DNA from: an uncultured Flavobacteriaceae bacterium
Lineage (GTDB): Bacteria; Bacteroidota; Bacteroidia; Flavobacteriales; Flavobacteriaceae
Length of the DNA stretch: 64,000 nucleotides
NCBI GenBank assembly: GCA_947503105.1
Contig: CANNCM010000003.1
Location: 231,018 to 295,017 of the forward strand
Reading direction: 5' to 3'
This document shows positions 7,248 through 15,269 of the stretch, piece by piece (within the stretch, counting starts at the first letter, position 1; every line of letters starts with the position of its first letter). The translations under genes were made by a program, and so were the position numbers. The notes beneath the pieces are model-generated. The model ran no database searches. It had not been told where the DNA came from and saw only the letters and a program-made list of their open reading frames with translations.

Positions 7248-8588
7248 ATGATGTCAAGACAAATCTGCACAAATACACTCACTTTTCTGTTTTGGAGTTT
7301 GATTTCCGTTGCTGTTTATTTCTATTTTTCTTATGCCTTAGAGCGACACGAGCATTTAAATCTTGGCGCAAGTATTACTCTACTTTTTATGGGGTATTAT
7401 TATATTTTAAAAACACCCATCAAACATGGTTTTATCGTTACTCTGGGTATTGTTTTTAGATTGATTTTTTTATTTAGTATTCCAAATTTGTCTCAAGATT
7501 TTTACCGTTTTATATGGGATGGACGGCTACTTCTCAATGGTCTAAGTCCATATTTATTTACTCCAAATGAACTCATAAACACACATCATGCTTTATTTGC
7601 ACAAATGCAACTCCTACACGACGGTATGGGTGCTCTCAGTGCTCAACATTTTTCCAATTATCCTCCTATGCACCAGCTGCCCTTTGTCATTGCGGCATTG
7701 ATTTGTAAAAATTCCATTCTGGGCAGTGTTGTCGTAATTAGAATAATCATCATTTTAGCAGATATTGGAATTTTAATGTATGGAAGAAAATTATTAGGAT
7801 TTCTTAAAATACCTAAACAACATATTTTTTTCTATTTTCTGAATCCATTAGTAATTATAGAGCTCTCAGGAAACCTTCACTTTGAAGCCCTAATGCTTTT
7901 CTTTTTGACAATAGCCCTCTATTTTTTATATAAACAAAAACAAATACATTCAGCTATTTTTTTGGGATTTTCGATTCTCACAAAACTGTTGCCTGTACTG
8001 GTGTTGCCGCTATTGATACCACGACTTAAATTCAAAAAAACCACCCTATATTTTACTTTAGTAGGACTCTGTATGGTTGTATTGAGCAGCCCTTTTTTTG
8101 AACTTCAATTTTTGAAAAATTATAGCGATACTGTTGGGCTATGGTTTACAAATTTTGAATTTAATTCGAGTTTTTACTCTATTGGAAAGCCCTTAATGTC
8201 AATGCTATTTAAAATTCGTCTTATAGAGTACATGCCTTTTATTGTTCCCATTTTTGTTGTGTTTGTGGTCTTGTATTTTATGCGGAGAAAAACAATCGAT
8301 ACAAAAACAATAGCTCAGTCCTTCTTTTGGATCTTAACGCTATATTTTCTTGTCTCTACAACCGTTCATCCTTGGTATCTTGCCACATTGGTTTTTTTGA
8401 GTTGTTTCACTCGATACAAATTTGCATTGGTGTGGAGTGCCACTGTATTTTTAAGCTATTTTGGCTACCAACAAAATGGTGTTGATGACAATACATTTTG
8501 GAAATTAATTGAATATTTTTCTGTTGGAATGTACTTGTTATTTGAAGGTCTTAAAAATCAAAAAACTAAAGCATCATCATCAAGCTGA
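7248..8588 (+). CDS. Polytopic GT-C-like membrane glycosyltransferase
   Basis: About 446 residues from ATG at 7248; a TTG at 7242 is possible but less likely. Ten or more hydrophobic helices are visible. The first luminal loop, after two or three helices, has LSQDFYRFIWDGRLLLNGLSPYLF, the DxYRxxWDGRxxxxGxxPY pattern of GT-C/GT87-like mannosyltransferases in Bacteroidota. A later loop reads FSNYPPMHQ. Such enzymes use polyprenyl-phosphate sugars on the periplasmic face, which fits the DPM-like gene two positions upstream. It is the last gene of the operon. Its 3' end overlaps the convergent pseudouridine-synthase-like gene by 23 bp. The substrate is unknown. Confidence 0.75.
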   Translation: MMSRQICTNTLTFLFWSLISVAVYFYFSYALERHEHLNLGASITLLFMGYYYILKTPIKHGFIVTLGIVFRLIFLFSIPNLSQDFYRFIWDGRLLLNGLSPYLFTPNELINTHHALFAQMQLLHDGMGALSAQHFSNYPPMHQLPFVIAALICKNSILGSVVVIRIIIILADIGILMYGRKLLGFLKIPKQHIFFYFLNPLVIIELSGNLHFEALMLFFLTIALYFLYKQKQIHSAIFLGFSILTKLLPVLVLPLLIPRLKFKKTTLYFTLVGLCMVVLSSPFFELQFLKNYSDTVGLWFTNFEFNSSFYSIGKPLMSMLFKIRLIEYMPFIVPIFVVFVVLYFMRRKTIDTKTIAQSFFWILTLYFLVSTTVHPWYLATLVFLSCFTRYKFALVWSATVFLSYFGYQQNGVDDNTFWKLIEYFSVGMYLLFEGLKNQKTKASSSS

Positions 8589-9342
8589 GTTCGTGCTCAG
8601 AAAGATGTTTCCAGTGTCCTCTGGGTAAGTCTTTTTTGGTGAGTGGGCCAATTGAAACACAATCCAATTTTTCAATTTCATAATTAAAATGTGTAAAAAT
8701 TGTTCGCAATAGCGTGTTTCCTGTGTTTTTTATTTTGATGCCAACTTCGTTTTTCTTTGCGCCTTCAACATAGCTAATTGCTTCAACTTTTAAGAGTTTT
8801 CCCTTATGCTTGAAACCCTCTTGAATTTGTTTTAGATGTTCAAATTTTAATGCTTTATCGAGTTCTAAATGAAAAAGACGTTCGACTCCATGTTTTGAAT
8901 TGGTGAATTTGGCATGCATTTTTTCATCATTTGTAAATAAAATCAACCCTAAAGAATTTCTTCCCAAACGTCCAATTGGACGAATATTGGATGCCGATGC
9001 TTTGGCTACCAAATCCATTACTGTTCGGCCTTTACCCTCGCTTGTCGTTGTTGCAAATCCTTTGGGTTTATTGAGTAAAACATACGCTTTTTGCTCTGGA
9101 TTGATTCGAGCACCATCAAAACGAACATCATCATCAGCTTTAACTTTATAGCCCATCTCTGTAACCACTTTTCCATTTACTGTTACATTCCCGATGCTGA
9201 TAAACATATCGGCCTCTCGTCGAGAACAAACACCAGAATTAGATATGAATTTATTCAATCGAATTAAAGGAAGTTTATTATTTTCTTTTGACGATGAAGT
9301 GGGTTTCTTGATCATTTTTTTTTGACGGTTATTGGCTGGCAT
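8566..9342 (-). CDS. RluB/RsuA-type pseudouridine synthase homologue lacking the catalytic Asp
   Basis: 258 residues. A basic N-terminal tail is followed by an S4 RNA-binding domain (RLNKFISNSGVCSRREADMFI, about 28-48, then VTVNGKVV). The pseudouridine synthase domain (about 85-245) has YVLLNKPKGF and GRTVMDLV. The family's catalytic GRLD motif reads GRLG at residues 124-127, so the nucleophilic Asp is replaced by Gly127 (codon 8962-8964). The rest of the motif (NSLGLILFTND) is intact. Family members modify 23S or 16S rRNA uridines. This copy may be a non-catalytic rRNA-binding paralogue or use another acid. The frame is uninterrupted, so it does not look like a pseudogene. Confidence 0.88.
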   Translation of the reverse strand: MPANNRQKKMIKKPTSSSKENNKLPLIRLNKFISNSGVCSRREADMFISIGNVTVNGKVVTEMGYKVKADDDVRFDGARINPEQKAYVLLNKPKGFATTTSEGKGRTVMDLVAKASASNIRPIGRLGRNSLGLILFTNDEKMHAKFTNSKHGVERLFHLELDKALKFEHLKQIQEGFKHKGKLLKVEAISYVEGAKKNEVGIKIKNTGNTLLRTIFTHFNYEIEKLDCVSIGPLTKKDLPRGHWKHLSEHELSLMMML

Positions 9343-9394
9343 GACTAATTTTTGTCAAAGGTACTGTATATAATAGTAATTCAACTTGCTCTAT

Positions 9395-10297
9395 CTAAAA
9401 AATCTTATTGAGAATTAAGGATGGTTTCAAAAGTGTAATACTCAAAACACCCAAGAATATCAAACCTTTTAGCATGATATGAATAATATGATATTGTTTT
9501 TGTGAAGAAGTTCTCCAAATGATGATCAATGAAAGTGTCAAAATCAATATAGACCCTAAAAAGAAATAATCCATAAGTTCTAAATCAAAATTAAACACTA
9601 AAAATAGAGAAATTATAATGTTTATAAGGGCTAAAACTGTAATCATCAATTTTGTAGAGCGCTCGCCATAGACCACGGGAACAGTCTGGTAATTCAACGT
9701 AAAATCGCCTTTTATATTTTCGAGATCTTTTACAAGCGCTCGCATTGCTAAAATGAGAAACAAATAAAATCCAAAAACAAAAATCAGCTGATTATAGTTT
9801 TGATAATAAAGAAAAATTGCAAAAAATGGGGTGATGGATAGCAATGCTGATGTTAGGTTTCCAACGATTGGCATTTTTTTGATTTTATGAGAATAAAACC
9901 AAATGGCAAAAATATAACACACAAAAAATAAAACCGCCCGAAACGAAATGGCACTAGCAGACAGCAATACCAAAAAATTTAAAATAAAATAGAGTTTCAG
10001 CTTTGTTTGCTGACTTACCATTGTATCTAAAATAAATTTCTGGGGTCTATTGATTAAATCTTTCTCATGATCATAAAAATTATTGATGATATACCCCGAA
10101 GCCACGGCTCCAATTGTTGCCAAAATAATTGCAAACAAATAGGGATCAAGAAGGACTTCAAGCACAGCAGAATTTGGTGATAAAATAAAAATAGAAGTCA
10201 AGTATTGTGCAAAAAGAATAAGCGCAATTGTATAGCCACGAACGACAGAAAATATACTTAGCATTTTTAGCAAAGTATGTTTCTTATGAAAATTCAT
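9395..10297 (-). CDS. UbiA-family prenyltransferase
   Basis: 300 residues with about eight to nine hydrophobic helices. The first Asp-rich motif is NNFYDHEKDLINRP (the UbiA NxxxDxxxD pattern). The second is KDLENIKGDFTLNYQTVPV. UbiA enzymes attach polyprenyl chains to aromatic or polar acceptors in the membrane. It lies directly downstream of mevalonate kinase (9-bp gap) and diphosphomevalonate decarboxylase. In Bacteroidota such genes are often named geranylgeranylglycerol-phosphate geranylgeranyltransferase, but the acceptor cannot be decided from this sequence. Confidence 0.85.
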   Translation of the reverse strand: MNFHKKHTLLKMLSIFSVVRGYTIALILFAQYLTSIFILSPNSAVLEVLLDPYLFAIILATIGAVASGYIINNFYDHEKDLINRPQKFILDTMVSQQTKLKLYFILNFLVLLSASAISFRAVLFFVCYIFAIWFYSHKIKKMPIVGNLTSALLSITPFFAIFLYYQNYNQLIFVFGFYLFLILAMRALVKDLENIKGDFTLNYQTVPVVYGERSTKLMITVLALINIIISLFLVFNFDLELMDYFFLGSILILTLSLIIIWRTSSQKQYHIIHIMLKGLIFLGVLSITLLKPSLILNKIF

Positions 10298-10306
10298 TTG
10301 TGTTTT

Positions 10307-11236
10307 TTAGAAGTTGTACACCACTTCTAATTTGTAATCAGAGAGTGCCTTTTGTGCTTTTTGAATGTCCTCTGTAAAGCCTAAAATATAGCCACCACCA
10401 CCAGAACCACACAGTTTTAGATAGTATGAATTTGATTCTATCCCTGTTTGCCACAAGTGATGAAACTTCGTTGGAATCATTGGCTTAAAGTGATTTAAAA
10501 CAATTTTGGATAATTGTTTTGTATTCTGAAACAAAGACTTCAAATCGCCTTTCAAAAAATCATCTACACAAGCATCTGTATGTTTTATGAATTGATTTTT
10601 AAGCATATTCCTAAAGCCCTCTTGTTTCATTTTATCCATGAAAATCTGAACCATGGGAGCAGTTTCTCCAACACTACCACTATCTAATAAAAATACTGCA
10701 CCTTTTCCTGTAGCATTTTGGGAGGGAATGCCTGTGGCTTCAATGTGATCTTTTGAATTGATCAAAATAGGAAGACTCAAATAACTGTTCAATGGATCTA
10801 ATCCGGATGATTTGCCATGAAAAAAAGACTCCATTTCAGAAAAAATTGTTTTTAAAGCTAACAGTTTTTCTCGTGTAAGATTCTCCAAAACAGTGATTTT
10901 GTTTTGAGCATATTTGTCATAAATTGCTGCAACCAGTGCTCCGCTACTTCCCACACCATACCCTTGAGGAATCGATGAATCAAAATACATTCCGTTGGAA
11001 ATATCTTTAGCTAATGCCTCAAAATTGAACGTCACTAGTTGCTTATCAATAGCTTGCAAATAGGTTAAATAGTCCGCTAATATTGCATTTGATGCTTTTG
11101 CAGAATCCGTAAGATTTTCATCAGATTTAAGCGCACCGTTATAAAAATTATAAGGTATAGAAAGTCCTTTGGAGTCTTTGATGATTCCATATTCTCCAAA
11201 TAATAAAATTTTTGAATAAAAAAGTGGTCCTTTCAT
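10307..11236 (-). CDS. mvk: Mevalonate kinase (GHMP kinase family)
   Basis: 309 residues. The start, FYSKILLFGEYGII, is the GHMP N-terminal signature for mevalonate kinases. The ATP loop IPQGYGVGSSGALVAAI is at about residues 90-106, FFHGKSSGLDPLNSYLS carries the catalytic Asp region, and the C-terminal motif LKLCGSGGGGYILGF is present. It phosphorylates mevalonate in the isoprenoid pathway. It sits between mvaD (26 bp upstream in transcription order) and ubiA (9 bp downstream), so a single mevalonate/prenyl unit is likely. Phosphomevalonate kinase activity must come from elsewhere. Confidence 0.9.
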   Translation of the reverse strand: MKGPLFYSKILLFGEYGIIKDSKGLSIPYNFYNGALKSDENLTDSAKASNAILADYLTYLQAIDKQLVTFNFEALAKDISNGMYFDSSIPQGYGVGSSGALVAAIYDKYAQNKITVLENLTREKLLALKTIFSEMESFFHGKSSGLDPLNSYLSLPILINSKDHIEATGIPSQNATGKGAVFLLDSGSVGETAPMVQIFMDKMKQEGFRNMLKNQFIKHTDACVDDFLKGDLKSLFQNTKQLSKIVLNHFKPMIPTKFHHLWQTGIESNSYYLKLCGSGGGGYILGFTEDIQKAQKALSDYKLEVVYNF

Positions 11237-11262
11237 GCGTTCAAATTCACTTCAAATATACA

Positions 11263-12345
11263 TTAAATTTTGATGCGTTCTGCTCCTTCTCCAACATTAT
11301 CAAGAATGTATTGATTATTTTGACAATATGCGGATAATTTATTTTTAACGAACAACTCTACTTCGATGGCATGTTTTTTTGGATATAATACATGAACATT
11401 TGCACCTGCATCGAGAGTAAAACAAACTGGGATTTTAGTGCGTTTCCTGTAAGTCCACAACAAATTGATGATCTCTAAAGTATTGGGTTTCATAAGAATA
11501 AAATAAGGATCGCTACTCATCATCATCGCATGGAGTGTTAGTGCTTCCTTTTCTATGATGCTAATGAATTCTTCTAAATCTCCCGATTTTAATATTGGGA
11601 TAAGTTGATCCAAATGCCTGTGTGCTTGCTCAAAACGAGACGGTGCATAGGGATGATTGTGCATCAAATTATGCCCTACAGTACTACTCACTTGTTTTTC
11701 GCCTTTGTCCACCAATAAAATTGCATCTTGATAGTTTTTAAAAACATCATGCACTTCAAATGGATACGGCACACCCTCCAAATCTGAGCTCCCCAAAATG
11801 GTTTTGTGCTCTCCCCAAACGACAAGCCCTCCTTCTATACTTCTACAAGCACTTCCAGATCCCAATCGTGCCAAAAATGAAGCTTTTCTTTTCAAATAAT
11901 TTGCGTCCAGACCAGAATACAATTGTTCTTCCAAGGCAACAATACACATGGCTAATGCGCTCATACCAGATGCAGAAGATGCAATTCCAGAGCTGTGCGG
12001 AAATGTATTGCTTGTTTTTATGTCGAAATGGTAGTATTTCAAAAACGGAGCGTAAGGAAATATACGTTGAAAAAAGTGCTCAATTTTTGGCCTAAAATCT
12101 GGTTGTTTTTTTTCATCTAAATAAACCTCAAATGAAAAACCATCAGTAGTATTGGGTGAAAATTGCAAAACAGTTTCTGTTTTACAATTGTTAAGTGTAA
12201 AACTAATCGATGGATTTGATGGAATTTGATGCGGTTTTTTACCCCAATATTTCACTAATGCAATATTACTGGGCGAGGTAAATCCTACCGAACCAGCATC
12301 TATTTTTTTTGAGGGGATATTAGGAATAAATTCTTCTACAAGCAT
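11263..12345 (-). CDS. mvaD: Diphosphomevalonate decarboxylase
   Basis: 360 residues from ATG at 12345. That start leaves 50 bp to the upstream gene, whereas a longer reading would run into the flavoprotein gene. The GHMP motifs are typical of MvaD: SPSNIALVKYWGKK near the start, HSSGIASSASGMSALA (ATP loop), RLGSGSACRSIEGG, and FTLDAGANVHVLY near the C-terminus with the catalytic-region Asp. It converts mevalonate diphosphate to isopentenyl diphosphate with ATP. Together with the next two genes it indicates that this bacterium uses the mevalonate route, as Flavobacteriaceae do. Confidence 0.93.
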   Translation of the reverse strand: MLVEEFIPNIPSKKIDAGSVGFTSPSNIALVKYWGKKPHQIPSNPSISFTLNNCKTETVLQFSPNTTDGFSFEVYLDEKKQPDFRPKIEHFFQRIFPYAPFLKYYHFDIKTSNTFPHSSGIASSASGMSALAMCIVALEEQLYSGLDANYLKRKASFLARLGSGSACRSIEGGLVVWGEHKTILGSSDLEGVPYPFEVHDVFKNYQDAILLVDKGEKQVSSTVGHNLMHNHPYAPSRFEQAHRHLDQLIPILKSGDLEEFISIIEKEALTLHAMMMSSDPYFILMKPNTLEIINLLWTYRKRTKIPVCFTLDAGANVHVLYPKKHAIEVELFVKNKLSAYCQNNQYILDNVGEGAERIKI

Positions 12346-12395
12346 AAAACTGTGGTCATCTTTGACAAAGATACTAACTTCGTTTTGTTTTTTTG

Positions 12396-13607
12396 TTATT
12401 TGCTGAGTTCTTGTGCAGCAATATAAGCGCCTGTCCATGCATTCTGAAAATTAAAACCGCCAGTGACGCCATCAATATTTAAGATTTCACCTGCAAAAAA
12501 TAGATTTTTGAGACGCTTACTTTCAAAAGTTTTAAAATTAATTTCCTTCAAATCTATTCCTCCAGCAGTTACAAACTCTTCTTTAAACGTACTTTTTCCA
12601 TCAACCTCAAAAACCGCTCTCGTCAACTGATTTGAAAGATCTTGAAGTTGAACTTTTGTAACATCTGCCCAACGTAGATGTTGATCAACTTTTGAAGCTT
12701 TAACAAGTTGTTCCCACAAGCGTTTTGGAAGAGAAAATAAAGCAGTTTTTCTGACTAATTTTTTTGATGACTCTTGCTTTTGATCTAACAAAAACTGTAA
12801 ACACCAATCTGTATCTTGTCGGATAAAATTGATTTGAATTTTAAATTTATAATTCAATTTGGCCAATTCAATAGCACCATAAGCGGACAGCTTTAGAATG
12901 GCAGGAGCACTCAACCCAGAGTGCGTCACTAGTAGTGGGCCCTCGGACTGTAGTGCTGTTCCAAGGACTTGAATATGAACATTTTGCGCTACAACACCTG
13001 GGATGTTTTCAAGGCGAAAATCATTGATATTGAATGTAAATAGTGACGGTACTGCAGGAACTATTGCATGACCTAAAGTTTTGAGGACATTCCAAATTTT
13101 AGGATTACTGCCCGTTGCCAGAAGTATTTTATTGCATTCAAAAAAGGCCTTTGTAGTTTCAACTTTCCAGCCGTTTTGAGCTTGTTTTATAGAACGAACT
13201 GCGCAGTTTTTTTTGACTTCTATTCCATATTTTTCGCCCTGCTCCAAAAAGCAATCAATAATGGTTTGCGACGAATTTGAAACAGGAAAAATGCGCCCAT
13301 CATCTTCAATCTTTAGTGGGACACCGTGGGTTTCAAACCACGCCATAGTATCGCCAGTCATAAAGGAGTGAAAAGGACCTTTCAACTCTTTTTGGCCTCT
13401 TGGATAATAAGTCACTAGATCATTTGGAATAAATTCTGCATGGGTGACGTTGCATCGACCTCCACCGGAGATTTTCACTTTAGATAAAACAGCATTTCCT
13501 CTTTCCAAAATTGCAATACTTAAATCTGGATTTAATTGTGCCGTATTTATAGCTGCAAAAAAACCTGCTGCTCCACCACCCACAATAATAATATCGAATT
13601 TTTTCAT
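12396..13607 (-). CDS. HI0933/YhiN-family FAD-dependent oxidoreductase
   Basis: 403 residues. The N-terminal dinucleotide-binding motif DIIIVGGGAAGFFAAI is at residues 4-19, followed by the family-specific VKISGGGRCNVTH. The C-terminal FAD contact is EFVTAGGIDLKEIN, then LFFAGEILNIDGVTGGFNFQNAWTGAYIAA. This is the BaiN/HI0933 family of flavoproteins, usually annotated as aminoacetone oxidase-like. The substrate is not known. It starts 53 bp downstream of the tRNA-Leu gene, with a hairpin terminator in between. Confidence 0.88.
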   Translation of the reverse strand: MKKFDIIIVGGGAAGFFAAINTAQLNPDLSIAILERGNAVLSKVKISGGGRCNVTHAEFIPNDLVTYYPRGQKELKGPFHSFMTGDTMAWFETHGVPLKIEDDGRIFPVSNSSQTIIDCFLEQGEKYGIEVKKNCAVRSIKQAQNGWKVETTKAFFECNKILLATGSNPKIWNVLKTLGHAIVPAVPSLFTFNINDFRLENIPGVVAQNVHIQVLGTALQSEGPLLVTHSGLSAPAILKLSAYGAIELAKLNYKFKIQINFIRQDTDWCLQFLLDQKQESSKKLVRKTALFSLPKRLWEQLVKASKVDQHLRWADVTKVQLQDLSNQLTRAVFEVDGKSTFKEEFVTAGGIDLKEINFKTFESKRLKNLFFAGEILNIDGVTGGFNFQNAWTGAYIAAQELSK

Positions 13608-13620
13608 GTCTTAAAACTAA

Positions 13621-13652
13621 AAAAAGCTCCTCAAACAGAGAAGCTTTTTTTT
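13621..13652 (-). terminator. Intrinsic terminator downstream of tRNA-Leu
   Basis: A 12-bp stem with one mismatch (13621-13632 with 13638-13649), a 5-nt loop and a T-run on the minus strand follow the tRNA. It should end the tRNA transcript before the flavoprotein gene. Confidence 0.75.
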
Positions 13653-13659
13653 CTTGTAG

Positions 13660-13741
13660 TGCGGGCGGAGAGACTCGAACTCTCACACCTCGCGGCACTA
13701 GATCCTAAGTCTAGCGTGTCTACCAATTCCACCACGCCCGC
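13660..13741 (-). tRNA. tRNA-Leu (anticodon UAG)
   Basis: Read on the minus strand, the 7-bp acceptor stem GCGGGCG pairs with CGCCCGC at the 3' end, with A as discriminator; CCA is not encoded. The D-arm GTGGAATTGGTAGACACGC is typical of leucine tRNAs. The anticodon stem CTAGA/TCTAG frames the loop CTTAGGA, giving anticodon TAG. A class II variable arm and the T-loop GTTCGAGTC follow. The length of 82 nt fits tRNA-Leu. Confidence 0.95.
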
Positions 13742-13852
13742 TACATTACCCAAATAATGGGACGCAAATATAATCAATAGTTTATAAATTCAAATGCTAG
13801 CATAGAAAATTATTTAATTGCATTTCGTAATTTTGAAAAAACAACAAAACCC

Positions 13853-15238
13853 ATGAAAGGACTCAGAACCTATATTGAAACCCACAAAGATCGATTTTTA
13901 GAAGAACTGTTTTCTTTATTGAAACTACCTTCTGTCAGTGCAGACTCTAGTTATGAAAAAGACGTTATTGCAACCGCAGATTTTGTAGCCAATAGTCTAA
14001 AAAATGCAGGATGCGACACTGTTGAAATTTGCGAAACAGAAGGCTATCCAATTGTTTATGGGGAAAAAATATTGGATCCAAAATTACCAACAGTCCTTGT
14101 TTATGGGCACTATGATGTGCAGCCTGCAGATCCTATAGAACTTTGGGACTCGCCACCATTTGAACCCATAATCAAAACAACTGAACTCCACCCCGAAGGT
14201 GCTATTTTTGCACGAGGGGCATGCGATGACAAAGGCCAAATGTATATGCATGTAAAAGCCCTAGAATTCATGACCTCAACAGATCAATTACCTTGTAATG
14301 TTAAGTTTATGATCGAGGGTGAAGAAGAAGTGGGTAGTGAAAATTTGGCCACATTTGTTAAAAATAACACCACTAAACTTAGTAATGATGTCATCCTGAT
14401 TTCCGATACGGGAATGATTTCAAAAGACACACCCTCCATCACCACAGGGCTTCGCGGATTGAGTTATGTTGAAGTAGAAGTTACAGGCCCAAATCGGGAC
14501 TTACACTCTGGAATTTATGGCGGAGCAGTTGCCAATCCTATCAACATACTCACAAAAATGATTGCTTCTTTGCATGACGAAAATAACCACATTACCATTC
14601 CAGGATTTTATGACAAGGTGGAAGACTTGTCCAAAGAAGAAAGGAAAGCTATGGCACGAGCGCCATTTTCTTTAGACGCCTATAAAAAAGCGCTTGATAT
14701 TGATGCCGTCTATGGCGAAAAAGGATACACCACCAATGAAAGAAATTCTATACGGCCAACTTTGGACGTCAATGGCATATGGGGTGGATACACAGGCGAA
14801 GGCGCAAAAACAGTCATTGCAAGCAAAGCATATGCAAAAATTTCAATGCGATTGGTTCCACACCAAGATCATCATGAAATCACCAAACTTTTTAAAACCC
14901 ATTTTGAAAGAATTGCGCCAAAAGGGGTTCGTGTTAAAGTGACGCCACACCATGGTGGACAGGGCTACGTGACGCCCATTGATAACGTAGGATATCAGGC
15001 CGCTTCTAGGGCCTATTTTGACACCTTTGGAAAATCACCTATACCTCAGCGCGGTGGTGGGAGTATTCCTATTGTTGCTTTATTTGAAGAACATCTTCAA
15101 AGCAAAACAATACTGATGGGCTTTGGCTTAAATAGTGATGCTATACACTCTCCCAACGAGCATTATGGAGTGTTCAATTATTTCAAAGGTATAGAGACTA
15201 TTCCTTTGTTTTATAAGTATTTTGTGGCGTTAACATAG
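13853..15238 (+). CDS. M20-family dipeptidase
   Basis: 461 residues. The M20 zinc motifs are visible in order: VYGHYDVQPADPIELW (His and catalytic Asp), ARGACDDKGQMYMH (bridging Asp), the general-base EGEEEVGSENL, and SDTGM. The dimerisation domain begins near RGLSYVEVEVTGPNRDLHSGIYGG, and the last zinc-ligand region is SDAIHSPNEHYGVFNY. It is a cytosolic dipeptidase of the CNDP/PepV-like branch (no signal peptide). The psyrT-like gene begins 31 bp after its stop, with no terminator seen between them. Confidence 0.92.
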   Translation: MKGLRTYIETHKDRFLEELFSLLKLPSVSADSSYEKDVIATADFVANSLKNAGCDTVEICETEGYPIVYGEKILDPKLPTVLVYGHYDVQPADPIELWDSPPFEPIIKTTELHPEGAIFARGACDDKGQMYMHVKALEFMTSTDQLPCNVKFMIEGEEEVGSENLATFVKNNTTKLSNDVILISDTGMISKDTPSITTGLRGLSYVEVEVTGPNRDLHSGIYGGAVANPINILTKMIASLHDENNHITIPGFYDKVEDLSKEERKAMARAPFSLDAYKKALDIDAVYGEKGYTTNERNSIRPTLDVNGIWGGYTGEGAKTVIASKAYAKISMRLVPHQDHHEITKLFKTHFERIAPKGVRVKVTPHHGGQGYVTPIDNVGYQAASRAYFDTFGKSPIPQRGGGSIPIVALFEEHLQSKTILMGFGLNSDAIHSPNEHYGVFNYFKGIETIPLFYKYFVALT

Positions 15239-15269
15239 AGTTCGCCACATTACAAAAAAACCATTGTAA

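Noticed and set aside
13480..13757. Short frames overlapping the tRNA-Leu region on both strands
   Set aside because: They cover the tRNA and its terminator, so they are not coding.
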